A DNA stretch of 47,768 bases from SLJN01 sp964505385 (GTDB lineage: Bacteria > Bacteroidota > Rhodothermia > Balneolales > Natronogracilivirgulaceae): positions 1 through 47,768 of the forward strand of contig CAZDIA010000022.1 of assembly GCA_964505385.1 (NCBI GenBank), written 5' to 3'. The translations under genes and the position numbers were made by a program. Shown here piece after piece: positions 1 to 8,715 of the stretch (position 1 is its first letter; every line of letters starts with the position of its first letter). The notes beneath the pieces are model-generated. The model had not been told where the DNA came from. It ran no database searches and saw nothing but the letters and a program-made list of their open reading frames with translations.

Positions 1-52
1 TCGTACCTAAATTTACGTGTGGCTTACTACGATCAAATTGCTCTTTTGCCAT
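1..52 (-). CDS. tuf: Elongation factor Tu, N-terminal fragment (cut by window edge)
   Basis: Only the first 17 codons lie in the window, read leftward from an ATG at 52. They encode MAKEQFDRSKPHVNLGT, which is the conserved start of EF-Tu just before its first GTP-binding loop. It sits 29 bases downstream of fusA, the usual place for tuf in the str operon. EF-Tu brings aminoacyl-tRNA to the ribosome. The rest of the gene is outside the window, so integrity cannot be judged. Confidence 0.93.
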   Translation of the reverse strand, partial: MAKEQFDRSKPHVNLGT

Positions 53-81
53 GGTTTTAAGCGTTTAAGCGGTTGAAATTT

Positions 82-2187
82 TTATAGTTCACTACCTTTT
101 ACAATCTCGGCAGCAATGTTGTCTGGTACTGGAGCATATTTCTCAAACTCCATGGTATAAACTGCTCTACCCTGCGAAAGTGAGCGCAGGTTTGTTGAGT
201 AACCGAACATCTCAGCGAGCGGAACTTCCGCATCAATTACTGAGCCTTCAGCCCGGTTTTCCATTTTCCCAACTACTCCCCGGCGACTGTTAAGATCTCC
301 AATCAGATCACCCATATATTCTTCAGGAGTTGTAACCTCCACCTTCATAATTGGTTCGAGAATAATCGGGCTTGCTTTACGGGCTGCATCACGAAAACCG
401 AGTTTAGCACAGGTTTCAAAACTTACACCATCAGAGTCGACTTCATGGTAGGAACCATCAAGTACGCGTACTTTTACACCTTCTATAGTGTATCCGGCTT
501 GTATACCTGAATTAAGTGCTTCTTTGAAACCTTTTTCCACAGAGTTCATAAACTCTTTAGGAATCGCTCCACCTACAATTTCATCTACAAACTCAAAACC
601 TGTGTGCCCTTCAAGCGGCGAAATTTCAAACTCAATATCCGCAAATTTTCCTTTACCACCGGTTTGTTTTTTGTAAATTTCACGATGTTTTACAGGCTTG
701 GTAATGGCTTCGCGGTAAGATACCTGCGGATTACCAACATTAGCCTCAACTTTAAATTCCCGCTTGAGGCGATCTACAATAATTTCGAGGTGGAGCTCGC
801 CCATGCCGGCAATGGTCGTCTGACCGGTTTCATCGTCAACATTAACTTTGAATGTCGGGTCCTCTTCGGCAAGTTTGGACAAACCTGTTGTCAGCTTATC
901 GTTGTCTGCTTTGGATTTCGGCTCAACGGCAAGTTTAATTACCGGCTCAGGAAAAACCATCTGCTCGAGAATAATCGGCTTCTTGTCATCAGCAAGAGAA
1001 TCGCCGGTTTTAACATCCTTAATACCCACTACGGCGCAAATATCACCGGCACGTACGGTTTTCAACTCTTCTTTGCTGTCGGCATGCATCTTCAACAGAC
1101 GTCCTACGCGCTCTCTCTTACCGGTCGTTGTATTTTTTACATAAGAACCAGCGTCAATCTGCCCGGAGTAAACCCGGATAAATGTGAGTTTCCCGACGTA
1201 GGGGTCCGACATAATTTTAAAAGCCAGCGCAGAAAAAGGCTCATCTACAGATGCTTTTCGCGAAATGACCTGGCTTTCATCATCCGGATGCTTGCCTTCA
1301 ATGGGAGGCACATCAAGCGGAGAAGGCATAAAGTCAACAATTGCGTCTAATACAGCTTGCACACCTTTGTTTTTGAAAGCGGATCCGCATAGCACGGGAG
1401 TAATACTTAAACTAACTGTAGCATCACGAATGGCATTCTTAATTTCTTCTTCGGTGATATCCTCATCGGAGAGATACTTCTCAAGAATTTCTTCATTTTG
1501 ATCGGCCACCGACTCGACCATAATTTTTTGATATTCTTCAGCCTTGGCCTGTAAATCCTCAGGGATCGGCACTTCATCATATTTCATGCCAAAACTCTCT
1601 TCATCCCAGATGTATGCTTTCATCGAAACCAAGTCAACTACGCCCCGAAATGAATCTTCTGAGCCAATTGGAATTTGAAGCGGTACTGGATTGGCGTTCA
1701 GGCGCGACTTCATTTTATCAATCACATTAAAAAAGTCCGCACCTGTGCGATCCATCTTGTTTACAAAGGCCATTCGCGGCACACCATATTTATCAGCCTG
1801 TCTCCACACCGTTTCTGACTGCGGCTGAACGGCAGCCACTGCACAGAATACAGCAATAGATCCGTCAAGTACTCGCAAAGATCGTTCAACTTCAACAGTA
1901 AAATCGACGTGTCCCGGAGTATCAATGATATTAATTCGATTTTTATTCCAGTGGCAGGTGGTAGCAGCGGACTGGATAGTGATTCCGCGCTCCTGCTCCT
2001 GGTTCATAAAGTCCATTGTCGCTGCGCCATCATGAACCTCACCAAGGCGATGATTAATCCCGGTGTAGTACAAAATACGCTCCGTAGCAGTCGTCTTACC
2101 GGCATCAATGTGGGCCATGATACCGATATTACGGGTCTTCTTAAGCTGCTCTAATACTTTTGTGTTTTCTTTAGTTTCTACTGACAT
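82..2187 (-). CDS. fusA: Translation elongation factor G
   Basis: A 701-residue GTPase that drives ribosomal translocation in the cytoplasm. The sequence shows the P-loop AHIDAGKTT near residue 25, then DTPGHVDF and NKMD, the three GTP-binding motifs of translational GTPases, followed by the EF-G-specific domains to the end. Length is normal for EF-G. It lies 14 bases after rpsG and 29 bases before tuf, so it is transcribed as part of the str operon. No Shine-Dalgarno sequence is obvious before the ATG. Domain IV is continuous and no frameshift is seen. A second EF-G paralogue may exist elsewhere, but the str location argues this is the housekeeping copy. Confidence 0.98.
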   Translation of the reverse strand: MSVETKENTKVLEQLKKTRNIGIMAHIDAGKTTATERILYYTGINHRLGEVHDGAATMDFMNQEQERGITIQSAATTCHWNKNRINIIDTPGHVDFTVEVERSLRVLDGSIAVFCAVAAVQPQSETVWRQADKYGVPRMAFVNKMDRTGADFFNVIDKMKSRLNANPVPLQIPIGSEDSFRGVVDLVSMKAYIWDEESFGMKYDEVPIPEDLQAKAEEYQKIMVESVADQNEEILEKYLSDEDITEEEIKNAIRDATVSLSITPVLCGSAFKNKGVQAVLDAIVDFMPSPLDVPPIEGKHPDDESQVISRKASVDEPFSALAFKIMSDPYVGKLTFIRVYSGQIDAGSYVKNTTTGKRERVGRLLKMHADSKEELKTVRAGDICAVVGIKDVKTGDSLADDKKPIILEQMVFPEPVIKLAVEPKSKADNDKLTTGLSKLAEEDPTFKVNVDDETGQTTIAGMGELHLEIIVDRLKREFKVEANVGNPQVSYREAITKPVKHREIYKKQTGGKGKFADIEFEISPLEGHTGFEFVDEIVGGAIPKEFMNSVEKGFKEALNSGIQAGYTIEGVKVRVLDGSYHEVDSDGVSFETCAKLGFRDAARKASPIILEPIMKVEVTTPEEYMGDLIGDLNSRRGVVGKMENRAEGSVIDAEVPLAEMFGYSTNLRSLSQGRAVYTMEFEKYAPVPDNIAAEIVKGSEL

Positions 2188-2201
2188 GGTATTGACTCAA
2201 T

Positions 2202-2669
2202 TTAAAATCGGAAGTGTGCAAACGCCTTGTTTGCCTCAGCCATCCTGTGTGTTTCATCTTTTTTGCGAATGGCTCCGCCTTCATTATTGGCTGCATCCAT
2301 CAGCTCCCGTGCAATACGGGTAGACATGGATTTATCATTACGCTGCCGGGCTGATTTAATCAACCAGCGCATACTCAGAGTGGTTTGCCGGTCAGGCCGC
2401 ACTTCTACCGGGACCTGATAGGTTGACCCGCCAACACGCCTGCCTTTTACTTCAATAACCGGAGAAGCATTCTCAAGGGCCTCACGAAACACCTCAAGAC
2501 CTTCCTTTCCGGTCTTTTCTTCAATGATAGAAAACGCCTGGCGCAGGATCTTAAGAGCAGTGCTCTTTTTACCATCCCGCATCAGATTGTTGACAAAACG
2601 AGTTACCAGTTTGTCTGCGTATAATGGATCAGGAGTTACTTCCCTGACTTCAGCTCTACGTCTACGCAT
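2202..2669 (-). CDS. rpsG: 30S ribosomal protein S7
   Basis: This 155-residue protein starts MRRRRAEVREV and carries the typical S7 stretch KGRRVGGSTYQVP with a basic C-terminal part ending in AFAHFRF. S7 binds the 3' major domain of 16S rRNA and nucleates assembly of the 30S head. It lies 31 bases after rpsL and 14 before fusA, in the classical order rpsL-rpsG-fusA-tuf, all read leftward. In other bacteria S7 can repress its own operon by binding the mRNA; I did not identify such a structure here. Length is normal for the family. Confidence 0.98.
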   Translation of the reverse strand: MRRRRAEVREVTPDPLYADKLVTRFVNNLMRDGKKSTALKILRQAFSIIEEKTGKEGLEVFREALENASPVIEVKGRRVGGSTYQVPVEVRPDRQTTLSMRWLIKSARQRNDKSMSTRIARELMDAANNEGGAIRKKDETHRMAEANKAFAHFRF

Positions 2670-2700
2670 TATAGATACAACTAAAGATTAAACTTAATTT

Positions 2701-3075
2701 CTATTTTTTCGGACGCTTGGTACCATACAAGCTTCTGCCTTGCCGGCGTTCTTCAACGCCTGCGGTATCAAGAGCTCCACGAACTACGTGATATCGTACA
2801 CCCGGCAAATCTTTTACCCGGCCACCTTCAACAAGCACAATGCTGTGCTCTTGCAAATTGTGTCCTTCACCCGGAATATAGGCGGTAACCTCAATTCCGT
2901 TGGTTAATCTTACACGCGCTACCTTGCGCAAAGCCGAGTTCGGCTTCTTTGGAGTCGTCGTGTATACACGGGTACATACCCCGCGACGTTGCGGGCAGTT
3001 TTTCAGCGCCGGTGCTGTTGTTTTCACCGTCTTGCTTTTTCTGCCTTTTCTGATTAATTGTTGGATCGTTGGCAC
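2701..3075 (-). CDS. rpsL: 30S ribosomal protein S12
   Basis: The 124-residue product has the diagnostic S12 segments TTPKKPNSALRKVARV and GHNLQEHS followed by GRVKDLPGVRYH. S12 sits in the decoding centre of the 30S subunit. The lysines at the usual streptomycin-resistance positions (KKPNSALRK and GRVKDLP) have the wild-type form. Translation begins with GTG at 3075-3073, giving MPTIQQLI, the usual start of the protein; no in-frame ATG lies close upstream. It is the first gene of the leftward str operon, so the promoter should lie in the 188-base gap shared with the divergent recG. Confidence 0.97.
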   Translation of the reverse strand: MPTIQQLIRKGRKSKTVKTTAPALKNCPQRRGVCTRVYTTTPKKPNSALRKVARVRLTNGIEVTAYIPGEGHNLQEHSIVLVEGGRVKDLPGVRYHVVRGALDTAGVEERRQGRSLYGTKRPKK

Positions 3076-3263
3076 GGATTTACTGCGTTAATTTACTGTT
3101 TAACAGAGCTTCCAAAGGTAAAACTTTATTGGTGGCAGTGCAAACTTTTTATTCTATTTTTTCTTTAAAAATCGCCAAATTTAGCTCAATTACGACTCAC
3201 ACCCTTTTTACCGGTGCTCGAGATGTTTTGTTTTTGAACAACTGATACATATCATTATATCAA

Positions 3264-5324
3264 TTGAAATTAACTGATTTAAAAGGATTAAGTGACAAAC
3301 GCGAAGAAGCGCTCCGCAATGCAGGGATAACTTCGCCGGGAGATCTGCTGGAATTGTTTCCGAGAAGATATATTGATAAATCGGTTATCACTCCCATCGG
3401 GAGAATACGCGGAGATCGCGAAACCGTTTTGACGGCCGGAAAAATTTTAAATATTCAGCACGCTGGTTTCGGAAAAAAACGTCGACTTGAAGCTACTATT
3501 ACTGATCAAGCCGGCATACTAAAACTCGTCTGGTTCAAAGGTCAGCATTATTTTCAAAAAACGCTAAAAGAAGAACAGCGTGTAAGTGTTTTCGGGCAGG
3601 TAAGAAGGTTTGGCCGTAATCTGTCGATGGCACACCCCGAATTGGAAATTCTTGAGGATGACAGCCCTTCTACCGGAATATTTCCGGTTTACCCAAGTAA
3701 CAGTGCATTTGAAAAAACCAACATCACCTCTAAGCTGTTGCATCAATGGATAACAGAAATACTCAAGCATCATCAGGAAGCTGAGTTTCTTCCGTATTCA
3801 CTGCTCAAAAAATTAAACCTTCCGGATCGGGACTCTGCCCTGCGCTCAATCCACATGCCTGAAACCCAACAAGATCATCAACGGGCCTTAAAGCGCTTTA
3901 AGCTGGAGGAACTTCTGCTTTTTGAGCTTGCTGTAATTTACCTCAAACACCGGGAGCTCGATGATGCCAAAGGTCCTGTATTGAATGTCAAAGGAGAACT
4001 GGTAAAATCGTTCTTTCTGCATCATCTCCCTTTTGAACTTACCGAGGGACAAAAGAATGCACTTTCTGATATCAAAGAAGATCTTATCTCAGGGAATCAA
4101 ATGAACCGGCTTATCCAGGGAGATGTGGGCTCAGGAAAAACTGTCGTCGCTTTCGGGGCAATGCTGATGGCTATCGACAGCGGTTATCAAGCTGCGTTTA
4201 TGGCTCCCACTGAAATACTTGCAGAGCAGCACTTCAAAACGCTAAGTAAACTCGCAGAACCGCTTGGTCTTGATGTGCGTCTTCTTATCGGAAGTCAGAA
4301 TGCACGTACTCGTGAAGAAATCCACACTGGAATTTCCGGAGGTCATACCCAAATTGTTGTGGGTACACATGCCATAATACAAGAACAAGTTGAATTCGCT
4401 AATCTCGGACTTGCTGTGATTGATGAGCAACATCGCTTTGGCGTTGCACAGCGAGCATCTTTGTATCAAAAAGGAACAAACCCCCACCTGCTGGTGATGT
4501 CGGCAACTCCCATTCCCCGGTCATTGGCGATGACGATATACAGTGAGTTGGATGTCAGCATAATCCGCGACATGCCCGGCGGGCGCAAGCCGGTTCGAAC
4601 TGCCATGCGTACGGAAAAAAAGCAGGAAGATGTTTACACTTTCATTGATAATCTGGTGCGGGAAGGCGGCCAGGCCTATATCGTCTATCCGCTAGTGGAA
4701 GAATCAGAAGTACTTGAGCTAAAAGATGCCACCGTAGGATTTGAAAAAATCAAAAAAAGATTTCCTGATCTAAATGTAGGCCTGCTTCACGGGCGGATGA
4801 GCACCGAGGAAAAAGAAAATGTAATGAGCGCATTTGCTGCAAATGAAATCCAGATTTTGGTGTCAACCACCGTTATTGAAGTCGGCGTTGATGTTCCGAA
4901 CGCATCAGTCATGGTGATTGAACATGCAGAGCGATTTGGACTTTCACAACTCCATCAACTCCGTGGACGGGTAGGTCGTGGTTCAAGGCAAAGTTATTGC
5001 ATCCTGATGGCAGGCTCCAAACTCGGAAACGAAGCCCGTCAACGCTTGCAAACTATGGTAGAAACCAGTGACGGTTTCAAAATAGCAGAAACAGATCTAC
5101 GCCTGCGAGGTCCCGGTGATTTTATGGGAACTCGGCAATCCGGCCTGCCGGAATTCAAATATGCTGATATTGTAGAAGATCAGGAGTTGTTGCAGGAAGC
5201 CAAAACCATAGCTTCGCAAATAATAAAAAACGATCCGGAACTTGAACTTCCAGAAAACCGGGAACTGGAAAAACACTTCCGACCTTTTCTCGACCAAAAG
5301 AAAAAATTCATGGCCATAAGCTAA
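3264..5324 (+). CDS. recG: ATP-dependent DNA helicase RecG
   Basis: A 686-residue superfamily 2 helicase that remodels stalled forks and branched DNA. The N-terminal wedge/OB region precedes Walker A (GDVGSGKT, about residue 286), Walker B as DEQH (about 387), motif III MSATPIPRSLAMT and the C-terminal RecG signature with GRVGRG. The start is TTG at 3264: an in-frame TGA lies at 3243-3245 and there is no ATG between. The first residues, MKLTDLKGLSDKREEAL, match the helix-hairpin-like beginning of many RecG proteins. Length is near the family norm. It is transcribed away from the str operon and looks monocistronic. Confidence 0.97.
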   Translation: MKLTDLKGLSDKREEALRNAGITSPGDLLELFPRRYIDKSVITPIGRIRGDRETVLTAGKILNIQHAGFGKKRRLEATITDQAGILKLVWFKGQHYFQKTLKEEQRVSVFGQVRRFGRNLSMAHPELEILEDDSPSTGIFPVYPSNSAFEKTNITSKLLHQWITEILKHHQEAEFLPYSLLKKLNLPDRDSALRSIHMPETQQDHQRALKRFKLEELLLFELAVIYLKHRELDDAKGPVLNVKGELVKSFFLHHLPFELTEGQKNALSDIKEDLISGNQMNRLIQGDVGSGKTVVAFGAMLMAIDSGYQAAFMAPTEILAEQHFKTLSKLAEPLGLDVRLLIGSQNARTREEIHTGISGGHTQIVVGTHAIIQEQVEFANLGLAVIDEQHRFGVAQRASLYQKGTNPHLLVMSATPIPRSLAMTIYSELDVSIIRDMPGGRKPVRTAMRTEKKQEDVYTFIDNLVREGGQAYIVYPLVEESEVLELKDATVGFEKIKKRFPDLNVGLLHGRMSTEEKENVMSAFAANEIQILVSTTVIEVGVDVPNASVMVIEHAERFGLSQLHQLRGRVGRGSRQSYCILMAGSKLGNEARQRLQTMVETSDGFKIAETDLRLRGPGDFMGTRQSGLPEFKYADIVEDQELLQEAKTIASQIIKNDPELELPENRELEKHFRPFLDQKKKFMAIS

Positions 5325-5484
5325 TCGCAACTACACTGCCGAACTTATATTCAGCCTCTGATTGAACAGATATAAAAGTATTTTACATCAGCATTTGTAT
5401 TCAAGTTAGATTTTCATAATTTGTTAACCGTAGTAAACTTATAATTTTCCTGAATTTTCATTCAATACAATTGATCGTAAAGCT

Positions 5485-6378
5485 ATGAAATTAACTTCAG
5501 CATTTGTATTAATCGTCTTATTTGCCGGGCAGGCGATTTCACAGGAGCCACAGCCATCCCTGTTGATGCAGGAAGATTCCCGATCTTTGTTTTGGGAAAT
5601 CTCGGGCAATGATTTGCAACAGCCATCCTATATATACGGAACCATACACTTAATCTGCCGGGAATATATGGATATAGCCGAAGAGGCTGATTCTATACTT
5701 CAACAGACCGATCTGTTGACACTTGAATTGGATTTAACCGATCAAAATGAGATGGCGCAAATCCAGCGGCTTTCAATGAATGAAGGTGGGCATAACATCT
5801 CTGTAGATCTTGATGATGAAGCCATTGAGGTGCTCAATGAGCTGCTTGCTCCAAGTGTCGGGATCAATATGGATCAGGCAGGAATGATGAAACCAATCGT
5901 ATTGCAATCTATGGTGATGATGGCCAAACTTTCTGGTTATTGTGAAGAGGGAAGCAGCTCTTATGAAGAATATTTTCTGGAGAGAGCGGCTGAATATGAA
6001 ATTCCAGTGGAGGGATTGGAATCTGCGGAATTTCAGATGAGCGTTTTGGACCGGATTTCGATGGAGGAGCAAATTGAGGAGCTGGAAAAAATGGTTTTGG
6101 AAGACGGATATGTGATCGGACAGTTTCAAGACATTTTTGATCATTATCGCACTGAAGATATCTCCGGTATGTACGCATCATTCCAGGAGGATAAATTGTG
6201 GATGCAATACCAGGAAGATTTACTCGATACCAGGAATCAAGCCTGGGTTCCGGATATGGAGGAGTTAATGCGGGAACAGTCGGTATTTTTTGCTGTGGGT
6301 GCGGGGCACCTTGCCGGTGAGCAGGGAGTGTTGCAGTTACTTAAGGATGCCGGTTATGAGGTAAATCCTGTGCATTAG
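5485..6378 (+). CDS. TraB/GumN family exported protein
   Basis: A 297-residue protein with an N-terminal signal peptide (hydrophobic to about residue 18). Two family hallmarks are visible: YGTIHL with G52 and H55 near the start, and VGAGHL with G274 and H275 near the end. These GxxH-type motifs define the TraB/PrgY/GumN (Pfam TraB) family, related to Tiki metalloproteases. The bacterial members are mostly uncharacterised; a periplasmic or surface location is likely. The middle is rich in Glu and Asp. It is 160 bases downstream of recG, with a gap long enough for its own promoter. Family assignment is firm, exact role unknown. Confidence 0.88.
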   Translation: MKLTSAFVLIVLFAGQAISQEPQPSLLMQEDSRSLFWEISGNDLQQPSYIYGTIHLICREYMDIAEEADSILQQTDLLTLELDLTDQNEMAQIQRLSMNEGGHNISVDLDDEAIEVLNELLAPSVGINMDQAGMMKPIVLQSMVMMAKLSGYCEEGSSSYEEYFLERAAEYEIPVEGLESAEFQMSVLDRISMEEQIEELEKMVLEDGYVIGQFQDIFDHYRTEDISGMYASFQEDKLWMQYQEDLLDTRNQAWVPDMEELMREQSVFFAVGAGHLAGEQGVLQLLKDAGYEVNPVH

Positions 6379-6686
6379 TTCTTAATTATTTCTGTAAATT
6401 ATTTCCAAACTTTATTCGCTTCCATTTCTTATACAGTTAGAATCCGTGGTTAATTAAAAATAAAATATAGGACAAAATACTCTTGTATATTATTATTTTC
6501 TTTTATACTTAGCCGCACAAATGAACTTTATTAGATCAAATCTTATTGATCGTAAAAATAAAATGCTGATAAAGTGAGTTTCAGCAGATTGAATTCCCCA
6601 GTGATGAAAATCATTAAGTAAAATGTATTCCCTTATGCGGGGAAGAGATAAAATTTTAATCAATTCTAAAAAACAATACTCTCAAT
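6379..6686. other. Gene-free upstream region of the azurin-like gene
   Basis: No credible reading frame or RNA gene is seen in these 308 bases. The stretch is A+T-rich and ends at the ATG of the azurin-like gene. The only defined signal noticed is a TGAT-N4-ATCA dyad at 6602-6613, listed separately. Confidence 0.6.
6602..6613. promoter_or_regulatory. Possible FNR/CRP-like binding site
   Basis: The dyad TGAT-GAAA-ATCA matches the inner part of the FNR consensus (TTGAT-N4-ATCAA) on both half-sites; the outermost base of each half differs (G and T). Its centre is about 79 bases before the azurin-like start codon, a plausible activator distance. Copper redox proteins are often controlled by Crp/Fnr regulators, but no such regulator is encoded in the window. 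A dyad of this size can occur by chance. Confidence 0.35.
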
Positions 6687-7139
6687 ATGAAAAATGCAGT
6701 TTTAGTATTATTGACGCTAAGCTTATTCCTTTTTTCCTGCGGCAATGGCAATGGAAACGGTGAAGTTGTCGAAATAACCATTGAAGGTGATGACAACATG
6801 CAGTTTGATCTCGAAACTATTGAAGTGGAAGCAGGGCAAACTGTGCGGTTAACTCTTGACCACGTCGGAGAAATGCCAGTAGACAATATGGGGCATAACT
6901 GGGTACTCCTTGAGGAAGGAACTGACTTCGATCAGTTTTCCAGTGCTGCCATGGGTGCTGCTGACAATGAATACATCCCGGAAGATATGTATGATGATAT
7001 CATCGCCTACACTGATTTGATTGGTGGCGGAGAATCGACTACTGTAGAGTTTGAAGCTCCATCACCCGGCACTTATGATTTTCTTTGCTCCTTCCCTGGT
7101 CACCCGGGTCCTATGAGCGGTGATTTTATAGTAAACTAG
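6687..7139 (+). CDS. Azurin-like type 1 copper lipoprotein
   Basis: A 150-residue cupredoxin expected to shuttle electrons outside the cytoplasm. A lipoprotein signal ends in LFSC with Cys18 as the lipidation site, followed by a Gly/Asn-rich linker. The copper ligands of azurin are all present with exact spacing: H70 in MGHNW, then C134, H139 and M143 in CSFPGHPGPM. The middle holds the DEYIPEDM-like region typical of azurins. The mature protein is strongly acidic. It is monocistronic and ends in a palindromic repeat element. It could feed a cytochrome c peroxidase or terminal oxidase; the partner is not in this window. Confidence 0.9.
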   Translation: MKNAVLVLLTLSLFLFSCGNGNGNGEVVEITIEGDDNMQFDLETIEVEAGQTVRLTLDHVGEMPVDNMGHNWVLLEEGTDFDQFSSAAMGAADNEYIPEDMYDDIIAYTDLIGGGESTTVEFEAPSPGTYDFLCSFPGHPGPMSGDFIVN

Positions 7140-7262
7140 TGCCTCTAAGTAAACGCCAATATCTTCGTTGCGCTCGTCCCAAAAATGCTCATCCCGAAAG
7201 CGTTCGGGACTGCGCTTTTGGGGACTTCGCGCGCCTTGATCTTGGCGTTTTCTCAGGGCACT
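7138..7262. repeat. 125-base palindromic repeat element (MITE- or hairpin-like)
   Basis: The element begins inside the stop codon of the azurin-like gene. Its left end AGTGCCTCTAAGTAAACGCC and the reverse complement of its right end, AGTGCCCTGAGAAAACGCC, are clearly the same sequence. The match continues inward through CCAAAA tracts to a central CCCGAA-AGCG-TTCGGG, so almost the whole element can fold back on itself. Partial relatives occur at 9513, 11504 and 21478. It has no coding capacity. It could be a non-autonomous mobile element or a dispersed RNA/DNA hairpin; no target-site duplication was established. Confidence 0.75.
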
Positions 7263-7304
7263 TAGAGTTTTCTTACAGACACTAATCAATTTAATAGCCA
7301 TCAG

Positions 7305-7352
7305 AAAAAGCCGGTAAAGATGAGCCGCTGATGACTCATTTGCCGGTTTTTT
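7305..7352. terminator. Bidirectional hairpin terminator
   Basis: The left arm AAAAAGCCGG (7305-7314) pairs with CCGGTTTTTT (7343-7352), with a second matching block GATGAG/CTCATT inside. It has a U-tract when read in either direction. It lies between the convergent azurin-like and methyltransferase genes and overlaps the methyltransferase stop codon at 7336-7338. Confidence 0.75.
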
Positions 7353-8421
7353 TCTTTTTAAGTTCCCACAACTCTACATACTCCTGCTTTCGGTTATCTC
7401 TTCGCTTCGTTTTCCGTGATCCCTGCTTCACTTTTCGCTTAATCACCCTGACTTTTTCAAAACGGTCGTAATTTTGCAACTCTTCATCCATAGGGTGTTC
7501 CGTCCCTGCACCTGTGGATTGAGCAAGATTAGAAAACAGTACCACCAACTTGCCCTCCTCCATCAAATATTTCTCTGCTGATTCAAAAAAACGATCATAC
7601 AGGCCGGGTTCGTAGTAAATTGCTTTATCCAATCCTTCGGTATCCTTATCAGCCGGTAACCAGGGAGGGTTAAAAACTATCAGCTCCCCTTTTTGATCAA
7701 TAGTATCAAACAAATCTCCCCGGTGTACCGAAATATGGTCACTCCAACCGATATTTCGCGCATTCTCCATCACCGAAATAACAGCATTGGGGTTAATGTC
7801 TGATGCAAAAACAAGTTCAAATCCATGCTTCAGCATTTGAAATGTCAGCACTCCGCAACCGGTGCCGATATCTATTGCAACTGATTTATTTCCCTGATAT
7901 TTCTCAAGCCATTTATCGAACAGAATCAAATGATCGAATCTTGTCGGGAAATAAGTGCCGTAATACGGATAAATTTTTTGTTCAAGCACCGGAAATTGAA
8001 TCCCCTTCCGGTACCACTGCCACGAACTATTCAACCCCTGCACCTTAGGAAAAGGAAGAAAATACGTGTCGATTTCAGGATATAATTGTTTCAGCCATCC
8101 GATTTCCGGTGATTTACGTAACGCAATCCGGTTATTTACAACCGGAACCAATAGCCGGTTTGAAGCGTGGTGATATTCGCTTCGCTGCCTTCGATAGGTT
8201 TTAAAGTCTCCTTTTGGATGCTTTCCCAGTAGTTTTTTTCTCAATTCAGAAAGCACCATCAAACCGGTTGGATACATATCGTCTATGAGAATATATTCTC
8301 CTGAAATCAGCTTTTCCAATATCGGCCGGAAGTTTGATTTTTTTGTAACTCTTTCAAGCTCTTCTTCTAATATAATCGGTTCCGGGCGCTCCGGTTTGAT
8401 ATGTCTAATGCTGTCATCCAT
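7336..8421 (-). CDS. Class I SAM-dependent methyltransferase (PrmC/RlmG-like NPPW type)
   Basis: A 361-residue protein from the ATG at 8421; a TTG two codons earlier is less likely. The SAM-binding motif I reads AIDIGTGCG (about residues 183-190), motif II ASDINPNA follows, and NPPW at about 251-254 matches the catalytic NPPY/F/W motif of methyltransferases that modify exocyclic or amide nitrogens of bases and glutamines. A roughly 150-residue N-terminal extension precedes the catalytic domain, as in rRNA guanine methyltransferases such as RlmG or in some protein methyltransferases. The C-terminus is very basic (many Lys and Arg), which suits RNA binding. The substrate is not determined. Confidence 0.8.
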   Translation of the reverse strand: MDDSIRHIKPERPEPIILEEELERVTKKSNFRPILEKLISGEYILIDDMYPTGLMVLSELRKKLLGKHPKGDFKTYRRQRSEYHHASNRLLVPVVNNRIALRKSPEIGWLKQLYPEIDTYFLPFPKVQGLNSSWQWYRKGIQFPVLEQKIYPYYGTYFPTRFDHLILFDKWLEKYQGNKSVAIDIGTGCGVLTFQMLKHGFELVFASDINPNAVISVMENARNIGWSDHISVHRGDLFDTIDQKGELIVFNPPWLPADKDTEGLDKAIYYEPGLYDRFFESAEKYLMEEGKLVVLFSNLAQSTGAGTEHPMDEELQNYDRFEKVRVIKRKVKQGSRKTKRRDNRKQEYVELWELKKKKTGK

Positions 8422-8660
8422 TATCAAAAAATCTTATTAACTGCAAATCATTGGGTAGGTTTCAGTATTGACTATTGTGTAATCATACCAAAGCAAATTG
8501 CTATGGTAATGAAGGAATCAGTTGTAATATAATGCACAGAAATTAACCGAGAACTATTAACTCCGGCTGATCTCGGACATCCTGATGCAATACCTTGATT
8601 TAATCAACCGTATAATTTTTAGCGGGTCGAAACAAGAGCAAAAAGTAACTCGTATCTTGA

Positions 8661-8672
8661 TTATCATGATAA
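8661..8672. promoter_or_regulatory. Perfect 12-base palindrome TTATCATGATAA
   Basis: This uninterrupted palindrome is centred about 49 bases before the ATG of the following outer-membrane-like gene. It could be an operator. It is A+T-rich and short, so chance is a real alternative. Confidence 0.25.
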
Positions 8673-8715
8673 ACGTTTCACTGTTCAAAGCTTGATAACT
8701 TTTAATCCCGGATAT

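Noticed and set aside
604..1350. A 248-codon open frame on the plus strand inside fusA
   Set aside because: It is antisense to a fully conserved elongation factor gene and its translation has no recognisable domain. Codon bias of fusA explains the open frame.
5464..6560. Shared word TTGATCGTAAA before the TraB-like gene (about 5471) and again near 6548
   Set aside because: An 11-base A+T-rich match with no symmetry or consistent distance to a start codon; chance is likely.
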